64,000 nt of DNA from Pisolithus tinctorius. Lineage: Eukaryota; Basidiomycota; Agaricomycetes; Boletales; Pisolithaceae. The notes beneath the pieces were generated by a model. It worked only from the letters and a program-made list of their open reading frames with translations. It was not told the origin of the DNA and made no database searches. The position numbers were made by a program, and so were the translations under genes. Every line of letters starts with the position of its first letter. Position 1 is the first letter of the stretch. The DNA is taken from assembly GCA_024663395.1 (NCBI GenBank), contig JANFAH010000002.1, forward strand, positions 434,001-498,000, written 5' to 3'. Positions 9,849 to 19,401 of the stretch are shown piece after piece.

Positions 9849-11315
9849 TCATTGGTATGGGCTTGGTTTACCGGGGTAGTGAGAATGGAATTCTTGTACA
9901 AGTTCAGATGTGTTGTCCAGCTCTGTAGCTAGTACCCAAGTAGTTTCTTCATCAGTCCCCTCATAGCTGGTCCACCGGACTAAGTATTGAAGCCAACACC
10001 AGCAACACCAGTTGACCTTAGAGTCAAGGATTTCTGCTACCTCAAACTCTAGGTCACCATCGACTTCAACTGGTGGGGGTGGTGGTTGAGTCCAGTTCGG
10101 GATGGTATTAGGGATGGCTGGCTCGAGTTGGGAAACATGGAAGACCGGGTGGACTGCATGCATTGAGTCCAGCAGGCGCAGTGTAAATGAATGGGTACCA
10201 GCCTGAGCTATGACTGGGTACAGTCCAAGGTTCTTTTCCAAGAGCTTCTTGGAAGGCCAAGTAGACCGGAAGTATTTGGCTTTGACATATACTTGGTCTC
10301 CTACCTTGAATTCCGGAGCCAGCATGCATTTAGCATCAGCCGGTCCTTGGTAGCGCTGCTGTGCTAGGGTCATTTCTTCCCGTAGGTATTGATGCAGTGA
10401 GTCTAAGTTGACTGCATAGTCACAAGCCCGAGCGGAGGTAAGATCATGCTCCAGGTACACCAAGATACTAGGATGGTAGCCCTTATTAGCAAAGAAGGGT
10501 GAAACACCGGTAGTAGCGCTAGGGGCATTATTGTAAGCGAACTCGGCCAAAGGTAGTAGGTTGGCCCAATTGTCCTGCTGGTAGTTGCAGTACACTCGGA
10601 GGTATTGTTCCAAGGTCTGGTTGGTCCTCTCAGTCTGGCCATCACCTTTGGGGTGGTAGCCTGAGGTGAAGTGTAAGCACATATCTAAGGCCTTACCAAG
10701 TGACCAGAAGAAGTGAGAGATGAACTCCAAGCCTCGGTCTGAGGTTACATGGGCCAGTACTCTGTGCTTCGAAAAGACATGGAGTAGGAATAATTTGGCG
10801 AGTTCTGGGGCCGTGATAGTGTCATGGGTGGGGATGAATATGGCCTGCTTGGAAAGCTGGTCAACTACTACGAGGATGGCCATGAAGCCAGTTGAGGCCA
10901 GGAGTTGCTTGATGAAATCCATAGAGATGGAGTTCCACGGCTTCTCTGGCACCAGGAGTTGCTTGAGGAGGCCATATGGCTGGTGGTGGGGAACCTTAGC
11001 CCGAGCGCAGGCTGTGCAAGACCGGACATAGTCCTTGATGAAGGTCCTGAGGCTGGGCCAGGTGTACTCATGCCATATGAGTTCCAGTGTGTGGTTTTGG
11101 CCGAAATGGCCGGACAGGGGGTGGTCATGCTTAAGCCGCAAGACCCTAAGGTGGAGATCATTTGAGTCCGGCACATAGATCCTTCCATTGAGATGAAGGA
11201 AACTGGTGTCATCTACTGACCACTGGGGATCAGTCATGTCAGACAGGCAGATTTGTGAGACCAGGTCATCCAGCAGTGCAGTCAGGATATTGTTGTGTAA
11301 CCTCTCGATATCCAT
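9849..11315 (-). CDS. gypsy-1 integrase with chromodomain
   Basis: This open minus frame of 488 codons begins near the end of RNase H. The zinc-binding HHCC region is seen as LKHDHPLSGHFG and VRSCTACARAK. The catalytic core has ISMDFIKQL, VTSDRGLEF and the Glu in PKGDGQTERTN. Next come the GPY/F-like region (LEKNLGLYPVIAQAGTHSFTLRLL, VHPVFHVSQLEP) and at the C terminus a chromodomain (FEVAEILDSKV, LQYLVRWTSYEGTDEETTWV). In this family chromodomains steer insertion toward heterochromatin marks. All key residues are present. The upstream in-frame TGA near 11333 separates it from RNase H in this copy, so it is a silent piece of a polyprotein rather than an independent gene. Confidence 0.9.
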   Translation of the reverse strand: MDIERLHNNILTALLDDLVSQICLSDMTDPQWSVDDTSFLHLNGRIYVPDSNDLHLRVLRLKHDHPLSGHFGQNHTLELIWHEYTWPSLRTFIKDYVRSCTACARAKVPHHQPYGLLKQLLVPEKPWNSISMDFIKQLLASTGFMAILVVVDQLSKQAIFIPTHDTITAPELAKLFLLHVFSKHRVLAHVTSDRGLEFISHFFWSLGKALDMCLHFTSGYHPKGDGQTERTNQTLEQYLRVYCNYQQDNWANLLPLAEFAYNNAPSATTGVSPFFANKGYHPSILVYLEHDLTSARACDYAVNLDSLHQYLREEMTLAQQRYQGPADAKCMLAPEFKVGDQVYVKAKYFRSTWPSKKLLEKNLGLYPVIAQAGTHSFTLRLLDSMHAVHPVFHVSQLEPAIPNTIPNWTQPPPPPVEVDGDLEFEVAEILDSKVNWCCWCWLQYLVRWTSYEGTDEETTWVLATELDNTSELVQEFHSHYPGKPSPYQ

Positions 11316-11324
11316 TAGGGCAAC

Positions 11325-11897
11325 TGCTCATAAGACCAGGTACTCGAGGTATGTAGTGCGAAGGGAGACCGCTAGTTGCTCCTGGGTGAAGACCAGTCTC
11401 AGGTTCTGCAGGTTTACTCAGGCATAGCCACTATCCCCCTCTTTGGGGTAGATGTCCCATCATCTAGTTAGGGCATCAGGCTTAGCCCTGAGCTTACTGG
11501 GCCTGAATCTAATGATCATATTGAATTGAGAAAGGAACTCCGACCAGCGAGCTTGGCGGTGGGTGAGTACTTTAGAGGTAGAAAAGTACTTGAGGTTCTT
11601 GTGGTTGGTAACAACATCGACTGGTGAGGCCGAGCCCTCAAGGTAGTGGTGCCAGGTCCAGAATGCTTCGAAAATTGCAAGCAATTCCTTATCGTGGGTG
11701 TCATAATTCAATTCTGGGGCCATCAGAGTCCGGGAGTAGAATGCAACTGGATGAATCTGGCCATCGCCACAAGTAATAGACAGAATGCCAGCGATGGCAT
11801 AGTCCGATGCATCGGTCTCAATGGTGATGGGGACCCTGGGGATGAAGTGAGTTAAGACCAGTGTGGTAGTGAAGGTGGTCTTGAGGTTGTTGAATGA
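11325..11897 (-). pseudogene. gypsy-1 RNase H and connection region (several TGA codons)
   Basis: The frame continuing from RT reads through the TGA at 11898 into ITIETDASDYAIAGILS (first catalytic Asp of RNase H), PVAFYSRTLMAPELNYDTHDKELLAIFEAF, and VVTNHKNLKYF...RQARWSEFLSQFN. The open part with these motifs is 11460-11723. TGA codons at 11460, about 11418 and about 11333 interrupt the linker to integrase; each lies where CGA (Arg) would restore the usual text, for example LTR-R-WD and GYA-R-VN. Confidence 0.85.
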
Positions 11898-12776
11898 TCA
11901 GCAGCACTCCTCAGAGAAGTTCCAAGGAGCCCCCTTGTGGGTAAGCCAAGTCAGTGGCACAACGATGTCCAAATAATTAAAGATAAACTGGCGGTAGAAA
12001 TTTGCAAAGCCAAGGAAAGATTGAATGTCCTTGACCTTGTGAGGCTCGGGCCAATCGCAGATGGTCTGGACCTTTTCCTTCAACATTGTGAGGCCAGCAG
12101 GGGAGAGGTGGAATCCGAGGTATTCAACTGAGACTGAGTGGAACTCACACTTCTCTGGCTTCGCATAAAGGCCATGAAACCGAAGCCGGCAAAGTACCTC
12201 TCGGACATGCTGCTTGTGAGACTCCTTATCTCCAGAGTAGATCAAGATGTCATCTAGGTAGACGACCACACAGACATCTAACATATCCGCGAAGATAGTG
12301 TTGACGAAGCACTGGAAGACAGCCAGGGCATTGGTGAGGCCGAAAGGCATCACTAACCACTTGTAAGATCCATACCGAGTCCAGAATGTGGTCTTCCATT
12401 CATCACCTGGAGCAATCTGGACAAGATGGTAGGCATGCCAAAGATCAATCTTAGTGTAGATCTTGGCTCGGCTTGGCGAATCTAATAGGTCAGAGATGAG
12501 CAGGAGTGGGTAGTGATCCTTCTTAGTGATTTTGTTCAGACCATGGAAGTCTACACAAAGCCAGAGGGAGCTGTCCTTCTTCTTAACAAAGAGGACCGGT
12601 GCAGCATAAGGGGAAGAGGTAGGCCAAATGAATCCAGTAGTGAGGTTTTCATTGATGAAGGTCCAGAGAGCTTGGAGCTCAACCAGGGACAGCAAGTAGA
12701 TTGTGCCGAGAGGCAGGGTTGTTCCTTCTTTGAGCTCTATCTTCAGGTCATACTCCCGGTGTGGTGGGAGTGCCAA
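11898..12776 (-). CDS. gypsy-1 reverse transcriptase
   Basis: The 292-codon open minus frame holds a complete gypsy RT palm and fingers: PPHREYDLKIEL, the primer-grip lead SSPYAAPVLFVKKKDSSLWLCVDFHGLN, YTKIDLWHAYHLVQIAPGDEWKTTF, VMPFGLTNALAVFQ, and the catalytic motif VVYLDDILIYS with the two aspartates intact. YLGFHLSPAGLTM and FLGFANFYRQFI mark the thumb. It ends in TGA at 11898-11900 where Arg is expected. All residues needed for catalysis are present in this piece. Confidence 0.92.
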   Translation of the reverse strand: MALPPHREYDLKIELKEGTTLPLGTIYLLSLVELQALWTFINENLTTGFIWPTSSPYAAPVLFVKKKDSSLWLCVDFHGLNKITKKDHYPLLLISDLLDSPSRAKIYTKIDLWHAYHLVQIAPGDEWKTTFWTRYGSYKWLVMPFGLTNALAVFQCFVNTIFADMLDVCVVVYLDDILIYSGDKESHKQHVREVLCRLRFHGLYAKPEKCEFHSVSVEYLGFHLSPAGLTMLKEKVQTICDWPEPHKVKDIQSFLGFANFYRQFIFNYLDIVVPLTWLTHKGAPWNFSEECC

Positions 12777-12863
12777 GGCCTTGGCCTTGCTGAATACATC
12801 AGCGAAGTCACGGTACTCTTCTGGTACATTGGGTAAGGCTGGAGGAGAGGAAGCCGAGGCCGA

Positions 12864-13664
12864 TCAGGCTTGAGCTGAGTCTGAGGGGCAGAGCTGAAGT
12901 TGGAACTGGATGGACCCTTCCAGTTTGCAGGCGTGCACAAAGGTGGCTGCATTGATTAGGGAAACGAGAGGGGCCTTCAGGGGGGTGCAAGCCAGGGAGT
13001 CGGAGACTGGTACAGATGGCATGAAGCCGGGTTGGTCACTAGGACCAGAGTCAGGAAGGCCAGTGGAAACTGGGCTTACAAGGGGTGTCAATGGGGTTGG
13101 CATTCCTTGTGCAGGAGTCCGGAATGTTAGACTGCCCAATACCCAATCAATCAATGGATTGTAGTGGGTGAGCCAGTCATGTCCGAGAACTATCTTACAC
13201 TCAGAATCCAATGGGGCTAGATACAGGGTTACTGGGGTGACATCGCTGGATGTGAAGTGGATATTGACATCTACTGCTTGGGTTATGGTGAAGGTGGACA
13301 TTCCATTGAAGAGCTGGAGTTGGATTGGTGAGACCGAGTAAGGGATAAAAGAGTGTTGATTAGCAAATTGGTTATCTATGAAACAGTGAGTGGAACCAGA
13401 GTCCACTAAAGTACAAAGCCAAGGTAAATCTAGGTTTTCTAATGTGACATAGGGGGTTAAAGAATTCAGACTGGAAAGAGCGGACATGTTGAGACGAGCC
13501 TCCAAGTTTGCACAACCAGAGTCAATGCAGCTCCCAGATTGTGCAAAGTCCTGGGAGCTGCTACCTATTTTTTTGTCTTGGGGGTAGTACCCGAGCCCGA
13601 GGCCAATGCAGCTTCGGTGGTGGCCGTGGCACGAGCTTTGGCCTTTGCAGCTTTCTTGGGGCAT
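12864..13664 (-). CDS. gypsy-1 protease region of pol (-1 frame relative to gag)
   Basis: This frame overlaps the end of gag by 100 bases and lies in the -1 frame. After the overlap it reads CTLVDSGSTHCFIDNQFA, the retroviral-type aspartic protease motif (DSG) with the usual following hydrophobic segment, and IVLGHDWLTHYNPLIDW, the conserved C-terminal part. A poorly conserved linker rich in Pro/Ser/Thr leads to RT; a TGA at 12864-12866 within QA-R-SASASS interrupts it. Confidence 0.85.
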   Translation of the reverse strand: MPQESCKGQSSCHGHHRSCIGLGLGYYPQDKKIGSSSQDFAQSGSCIDSGCANLEARLNMSALSSLNSLTPYVTLENLDLPWLCTLVDSGSTHCFIDNQFANQHSFIPYSVSPIQLQLFNGMSTFTITQAVDVNIHFTSSDVTPVTLYLAPLDSECKIVLGHDWLTHYNPLIDWVLGSLTFRTPAQGMPTPLTPLVSPVSTGLPDSGPSDQPGFMPSVPVSDSLACTPLKAPLVSLINAATFVHACKLEGSIQFQLQLCPSDSAQA

Positions 13665-14933
13665 TTGTCAGTGAAGTGACCGGACCCTCTGCAGAACATG
13701 CAGAGGTTTCCGTCTATGCGACACTTGCATTCTTCTGGGGTAAGTTTCCCATCCTTCCCGAGTTTGCTAGGCTCGGGCTTGGACGAGTTGCCATTATTGC
13801 CCAGCTTGGACTGGGTGGAACTGGTGTTGTTGTTGTTGTTGTTGCCAGTCTTGGCTTTCTCCTGACTGGTCTTGGGCTGACTGTTATTGCTGGAGCCTCT
13901 GGACTTATTGTTGCTGGAGTTGGACGAGCCTTGGTGCTTACTTGCCCACTGGACTTCTTCCTTGCACTCCCAATAGCGCACATCTATTTCTTGGGCGAGG
14001 TGGCAGAGCTTGTGAAGTGTCCGGGGTTTTCCAACTTGACAGACTTTGTCCTTAATCCAGTCTGGGAGCCTGGAATAGAAATGATGGCACAGCGCACCAT
14101 CTCCATAGCCTCGGACTTGTGAAGCAAGCTGATTGAAGTCCACTACATATTTGTTAATGTGCTGACTATCCTTCATATGTAAATGGTCGAGTTGGCTTTC
14201 AGCGTCAGCAACTGGATCGTGGGGGCTGAAAGTGGTTTGCAATTCTAGGACGAACTCCCTCCAGGAGTCCATCCAGAGAGGCCGGTCATCAGGGTCATCA
14301 AGCCCGAGCAAGTCCGGCTCGAACCACTCAAGGGCCATGCCTTTGAGGTAGGATTGTGCAAAGATGACTTTGGCGCAGTCAGTCCTGAAAGCCTGGGGAT
14401 GGTCTTGGAAATTGAGTTCACACTGGATGAAGAAAGCACGAAGTTTCTTTGGGTCGGTACCATCAAAGGTGTTGGGCTCATGTAACTTGGTCCTGCTTGA
14501 GGATTCAGGACTAGTACAGGCATTGCGAACCAACAACTTGATGGCCGATGTGAGGTTGTCTAGGACTGTAATGGTGGGCTTGGTGTCCAGATCTGGGAAG
14601 TCCAGATCGTCCTCCGGATCATTATCTTCCAGATTATCATCACCAGGACCATTATCACTGGGGTCGTCATTGTCTGGGTTGTTGTCATTATCATTGCCCA
14701 GCCCATCATTTCCGGGGTCACCCTCAGGGATGGGAGCAGTGGGATGACGTGGTGTGGGGGTATTGGATGTGTGGGCTGAGAAGCCCCTAAAAGGGCTAAT
14801 GGGATCTGGAAGAGCGCCTAGTGGTGCCCAAAGCAGCTAGTGCTGTTTCACAGCGAGCCCCACTGGCTGAGGCAGAGTCGGGATTGGTGGCAGAGCGGCC
14901 ACAGGGAGGTTGGAAGCGAGTCTTGGTTGCCAT
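13565..14933 (-). pseudogene. gypsy-1 gag (one frameshift near the N terminus)
   Basis: The main open frame (14536-13565) shows the gypsy capsid region: FDGTDPKKLRAFFIQCELNF, FAQSYLKGMALEWFEPDLL, VADAESQLDHLHM, and YVVDFNQLASQVRGYGDGALCHHFYSRLPDWIKD. A zinc knuckle follows, CMFCRGSGHFTDKCPKK (C-x2-C-x4-H-x4-C), after an Asn/Ser-rich stretch. In frame upstream is an Asp/Asn-rich acidic region. The likely start is the ATG at 14933 (MATKTRFQPP), but it is one base out of phase with the rest, so a single indel separates them, somewhere around 14820. Gag ends with TAG at 13565-13567. Confidence 0.85.
13568..13574 (-). other. Probable -1 ribosomal frameshift site between gag and pol
   Basis: In element orientation the last gag codons are ACA AAA AAA TAG. 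The heptamer A AAA AAA fits the X XXY YYZ slippery pattern in the right phase and abuts the gag stop. Slipping back one base gives DKKIGSSSQ, which is the start of the pol frame. Location and phase are seen directly; that slippage occurs is inferred from what is known of Ty3/gypsy and retroviral elements. Confidence 0.65.
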
Positions 14934-14971
14934 GATGGTTTAGACCCACACAAGTGGCAAGTCTGAAATAC

Positions 14972-15461
14972 TGTCAAGTACAGGGATTGTCCAGGTTGAG
15001 ACTGGACCGGAGACCAAAGTGGGCGCGAGGCTGAGAGGTCAGGATCAGGAAGAGAGATGAGGGTACAGGTAGGTGGACTGTTTGGACTTAGCGACTGAAG
15101 GTACAGCACTATTCCCTTGCATGGGTCTCAGTCCGAGTCCGAGGCCGAGATGGGGTTATCAGAGTATACTTAGTTGATTTCAGACTGAGGAGTACAGGCT
15201 GAGTATCTATGAGTAATGCCAGTCTCACAAAGATTGCTAAGGTGATTGGTAAGGCAAGTATTAGTAAGGTATGACAAAGACAACGGAGACCGGGACAGGT
15301 GGACCAGGGACAGGACTGGGCAGGACTTAACCAAAGTGACAGACACTGCAAAGCAGTGTCTACTGCACTAGGACATCTGGGGATAGAGGACAGGCAAGGC
15401 CAAGGCTGGACTGAGTGAGTGCGAGGCCAAGTCCAGCCGGGGTCAAGACATGGCTATGACA
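14972..15461 (-). repeat. gypsy-1 right LTR (5' LTR of the minus-strand element)
   Basis: It runs TGTCAAGTACAGG ... GGCTATGACA on the plus strand and is 490 bp. It aligns with the left LTR through the GCAAGGGAATAGTGCTG-like tract and the CAAAGCAGTGTCTACTG block, but lacks about 36 bases present there near 8309-8344. The next five bases outside (ATTTT, 15462-15466) do not match those outside the left LTR (GTATC). In element sense the primer-binding site should start at 14971; the sequence there is GTATTTCAGACTTGCC, which I cannot assign to a tRNA. Confidence 0.85.
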
Positions 15462-16654
15462 ATTTTGGCAAACATGGCCTTCTGTCTGGGGTGTCCAGCA
15501 GACTCATGATCATGATAGGAGCACATACAATGTCATTGGTCATTAGGGGGGATGTGCAGCCACATGGTTCCAAACTGTTTTGTTCCATCTTCTTTGATCA
15601 TGATGTTATCCTTGGGTTCTGGTCCTGTAGAATCCTTTGGCATGTGGTTCTTGACCCACTCATACAGTTCCATAGAAATCACATACACTCCTCATGCTCC
15701 TTTGTTGTTATTCCTCAATGGGCAAGTGTCAGGCAACTTATTCTCCTTTGACTTTTCCTCAGACAGGCAAGAATATGGCTTGGAGTTCTTTTTGCTGCGA
15801 TTTAACTTGGCTGGTAGACATCCAATACACATAAGATGGTTGATTTTCTGTTGATTTTGTATTTTTGTAAGTGAAAATATAGGTGAAATGAGGTGAATTT
15901 GGGAAGCCACCCCCTCCAAAAGCCAAAGGTTCTCAGGGAGAACCATGGCAACAGGGGCAGGCTCCTCCATGGTCCCTTTGTGGGACAAAGTGTCGGTGGG
16001 GACCTGCAGGTGACCAGCCTGCCACGAAAAACGAATGGGATAGGATTGAATAGTAGCAGCCCACCAGGCCTGCCATGGGGTGAGTTGCTGCAGCTCCTGG
16101 TAGTACTCCAGATTTTTATGATCAGTGAAGACCACAGTCAGTTTGATGGGGGAAAGGAGATAAGGGCGAAATGCTTTCAGCATGTGAATGACTGCCAACA
16201 TTTCGAGGTCATAGACTTGATAGCACTGTTCAGCTCCAACCAGGGACTGTGAGAGATAGGAACAGGGGTGCCACTTGTTGTCAGCTCCTTTCTGTGCAAG
16301 GACCACACCAGTTCCAAGCTTCAAAGCATCCATGAAAAGTGCAAATGGCTTCAAGAAGTCAGGAATAGTGAGGACTGGAGATGAACATAACAAAGATTTT
16401 AACTTTTCAAAGGTGGCATCCCGCTCTGGGGTCCATTGGTAAGACACTCCTTTCTTCATAAGGTCATGCAGGGGTCTAGCAATGCTTGAGAAGGAAGGGA
16501 TGAATCTGTGGTAGAAGTTGCAGAATCCAAGGAAGCAATGGAGCCCAGTAAGGCTGTCAGGGGCTTCCCATGTGGAAATGGCATCAGTCTTTGTTGGCAA
16601 AGTCTCCATATGGCCTTTCCTGATGATCATTCCAAGGAACTCTACTTCTTCCAC
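15462..16654 (-). pseudogene. gypsy-2 RT thumb, RNase H and integrase start
   Basis: The frame reads VEEVEFLGMIIRKG, FLGFCNFYHRFIPSFSSIARPLHDLMKKG (RT thumb), FALFMDALKLGTGVVLAQ (RNase H, with Met-Asp-Ala in place of the usual Thr/Ser-Asp-Ala), YDLEMLAVIHMLKAFRPYL and VFTDHKNLEYY...RFSWQAGHLQ. Past the stop at 15692 the reading goes on with MYSYHDHESAGHPRQKAMFAKI-like text near 15500, the His-His half of the integrase zinc finger, and is then cut by the gypsy-1 LTR. Confidence 0.8.
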
Positions 16655-16659
16655 CTCAA

Positions 16660-17206
16660 AACAGCATTTACTAATCTTGGGGCATAGTTCTTCCTTCTCA
16701 CAAATCTTCAGGAACTCCCATACACATTGTCAAAGCTCTTCTAGGGTCTTGGCATGGACAACTACATCATCCATATATCCCACTTGTTTTCCTCATTGAG
16801 ATTTGAAGGTTTTATCCATGTACCTTTGGAAAGAGGGAGGTGAGTTGCATTACCCAAAGAACATTACCATGGGCTCAAACAGCCCTCTTGGTGTGATAAA
16901 CACTCCTTTCCATTCATCTCCTTCCTTAACATGAAGGTTAGTAAAACCCCAACAAATGTCAAACTTAGCATAGTATTTTGATTCAACCAACTCATCGAAC
17001 AAAGCCTGAGCACTTGGCAATGGATGTGCATCTTGGATGGTAAATGAGTTTAGATAGTGGTAGTCTTGAATTAACTGCTTCTTTCCATCCTTCTTAGTGA
17101 CAAAGAATACCAGAGCCACCTGCAGCAAGGTCAATGGACGAATCTTTTTGCATTTTAAGTTTTCATCAAGGAATTCATCTAAAACTTTAAGTTCATCAGG
17201 AGACAT
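16660..17206 (-). pseudogene. gypsy-2 reverse transcriptase
   Basis: Recognisable parts are VALVFFVTKKDGKKQLIQDYHYLN, YYAKFDICWGFTNLHVKEGDEWKGVF and TPRGLFEPMVMFFG in the open frame to 16850. After a stop the same strand gives FQRYMDK, then GYMDDVVVHAKTLEEL with the catalytic YMDD intact. At least two TGA codons (in KSQ-R-GKQ and EEL-R-QCV) fit CGA to TGA; the stop after FFG (TAA) does not and looks like a transversion. Confidence 0.8.
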
Positions 17207-17323
17207 TGGATATACTGCTGCTTTCTTGGGCTTGAAATCATCTTTTAATCATATTTCATGGTCCAGCCCAGGCCAATGTTTGGGTAGCAGGATATCATCT
17301 TCAGTGAACACTCTAGTGAATTC

Positions 17324-17910
17324 TCAATACCTGTCTGGGAGGCGAACCTCCTCCTTGCTGGAAGCAATTGCCACTTCCAATTCTGTAGACAAAGTAGTTT
17401 TGTTAATAATGACTTCCAGGAGTTTCACCAGAACCTCTTTTACCACTTCCAGGAACAGGCCAGAAGATTCCTTCTTACTGTCCATATCTGAAGATACCAC
17501 CTGTGACACATTAGACTTTTCTCCAGGATAAACAAACCCATCATCCCAGCACATAATCTTTCTTGTTTCCCAGTTCATATGTGGCTTGAATTCCTTAAGA
17601 AAGGGCATCCTGAGTAGAACATGTTCTTTCCCCATGAGGGGCCCAACATAGCACTTGACTCATATGATTCATTCCTTGATCTCCATCTTCAGGGTTACCT
17701 TGCAAGTGACCCATTCTTCATCCTTTCTGGTAAACAACATGGTCTTGAATTTTTGTTTGACTCAGTAAGTCAGAATTTTGAGCTTTTGTACCATTCATTC
17801 AGAAATGAGGGAGACTTCAGCACCAGAGTCGATGCACACCCATATACCTGCTTTGTAGTCCAGCAAAATGACCAATCCAAGTGGAGAACAGATTTGCATA
17901 GAGGATTCAT
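17324..17910 (-). pseudogene. gypsy-2 protease region
   Basis: Near 17850 the minus strand reads WVCIDSGAEVSLISEWMVQKL, the aspartic protease active site (DSG) and following strand. Further on, MPFLKEFKPHMNWETRKI matches the conserved LLGMPFLxxxxPxIDWxxxxI block after the protease. A stop near 17766 and others break the frame. The acidic tail to 17324 is a linker to RT. Confidence 0.75.
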
Positions 17911-17982
17911 CATCTATAGAAGTACATTTAGCCATTAATACAGAAACAGGACTGACTGTAGCAGGTGATTCAGCAGTCCTCC

Positions 17983-19401
17983 TTAAAAACCCAGCAACTT
18001 CTTTTCCTCCTTGTTTGCTTCCCTGTCACTGACATAGGCAGTCTTGGTACCATCTTCGGCAATCACAATGTGAACATTGGAAAGTTGCTTCTTCTTACAG
18101 TCATGCTTGTAGTGACCCTTTTCTTGACAATTATTGTGGGTGATCTCTGACCCTGATTGATGCATGTTTTGTTTGCATGTATCGATGTCCATTGCATTGG
18201 GATCTTGGGAATTTCCATGGAAATGAATGTACTTCCTTTCATACTGAGATTCCTTCCCTTCCAGGATGTGCCTAGTGGCAATAGCCATATGAGCTTCTCC
18301 TGCAACCTTAATCCATTCAATCACTGTATTTGGTGCTCATCCAGAATTCAAGATCCAGTCATGGTACTCCTTGTTGAGGCCTTTACAAAAGAATATCCCA
18401 GCTTCACACAATTCTTCTTTCAGCTGAGCTTTGTTAACAAGCCCAGTGAATTTGGCAATGTAGGCTTCAAGTTTGCGAGTCCCTTGCTTGATGTCAGAAA
18501 GATGAAGGATGGCAAGCATGGTTTGATCTCCAGATTCAAAGGTTGCTTTAAGCCTTTTGACAAATTTCTGGAAGGTATTGGTATAATAGATACTTCCATC
18601 AAGAAGCTTGTTCTCATTCTGGTAATTTTCTGTGAAGGATACCACCACTCCTTTAGTCATATACATAAGGGCCAATGAAATCTTGAGCACTTCTGTGTTG
18701 TAGACATGTCAATTAAGGTTGAGATAACCTTCCACTTGGGTAACCCAAGTCTGAAGCCCATTGTGGCTTCCATCGTATTCTCCAGGATGCCCAACATTGA
18801 ACTCCCTTCCTCTGTTGGGAGGGTGGGGCGAGTAGGTATCATCATCATTGTCATACTGGGCTTTTCCCTTACTGCTCCCTTCAATGGGGAGCTCTGGGGG
18901 TACAGCCTTTCCAAAGTGTCTGGCATACCAGTCCCTTAAAGCTTGGTTGGTAGGTGTACCTAGAGGGAATGGGTCGCTTGTAGTCGCATGCATGGCCCAG
19001 CAGATTTCTTCCACCATTCCAGCCTGTTGCTCCTCCAACCTCTGTCTCACCTCTTCCTCAGTATAATTCCAAGAAGGCATTTCTGGGACAGATTCTCCAT
19101 GACTGACAGTCATGGACATTACATTAGTTTGATCAGCTTCTTGTTCTTCTCTGAGGACTGATCTGAATGAAGTATCAGACTTTTGATCATCTTCTTCTTC
19201 CAAACTAAGCACAATTTCTGATTCCCTAAAACAGGACAAAAATGATAAATGGGGGTTTGTTGCAGTAACCAAAGGTCCTAGTCTTCCTAGGGGTATTGGG
19301 GGCAGGGGAGGGTTCCTTCCAAGCCCTAATGGATTTGGCCTAGGTGGGACAGGGGGTCTTTGTTTCTGTGGGTTAGACACTTTAATGGATAGTGACAACA
19401 A
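17983..19401 (-). pseudogene. gypsy-2 gag
   Basis: Three consecutive minus ORFs belong to one gag. The first (19401-18709) has a Pro-rich N terminus, an acidic stretch and GREFNVGHPGEYDGSHNGLQTWVTQVEGYLNLN, where the capsid begins. The second (18690-18337) reads YTNTFQKFVKRLKATFESGDQ and LEAYIAKFTGLVNKAQL, the capsid domain. The third (18324-17983) ends in a zinc knuckle remnant NCQEKGHYKHDC in which the first Cys of C-x2-C is replaced by His. Stops between the pieces break the gene. Confidence 0.75.

Larger units (their letters stand above)
8065..15461 (-). mobile_element. gypsy-1: Ty3/gypsy chromovirus with an antisense extra gene
   Basis: Between two related LTRs the minus strand encodes gag (14933-13565), then pol in a -1 frame: protease (13664-12864), RT (12776-11898), RNase H (about 11890-11460) and integrase with a C-terminal chromodomain (11315-9849). 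RT before integrase plus the chromodomain places it in the chromovirus branch of Ty3/gypsy. A spliced ORF on the plus strand occupies the space between integrase and the polypurine tract. Its integrase frame and RT frame are each long and open, but five or six in-frame TGA codons join them, so it is not autonomous as written. Its right LTR lies inside the integrase of gypsy-2. Confidence 0.9.

Noticed and set aside
13508..14122. 204-codon plus ORF
   Set aside because: It is antisense to gypsy-1 gag, whose zinc knuckle and capsid text are clear on the minus strand.
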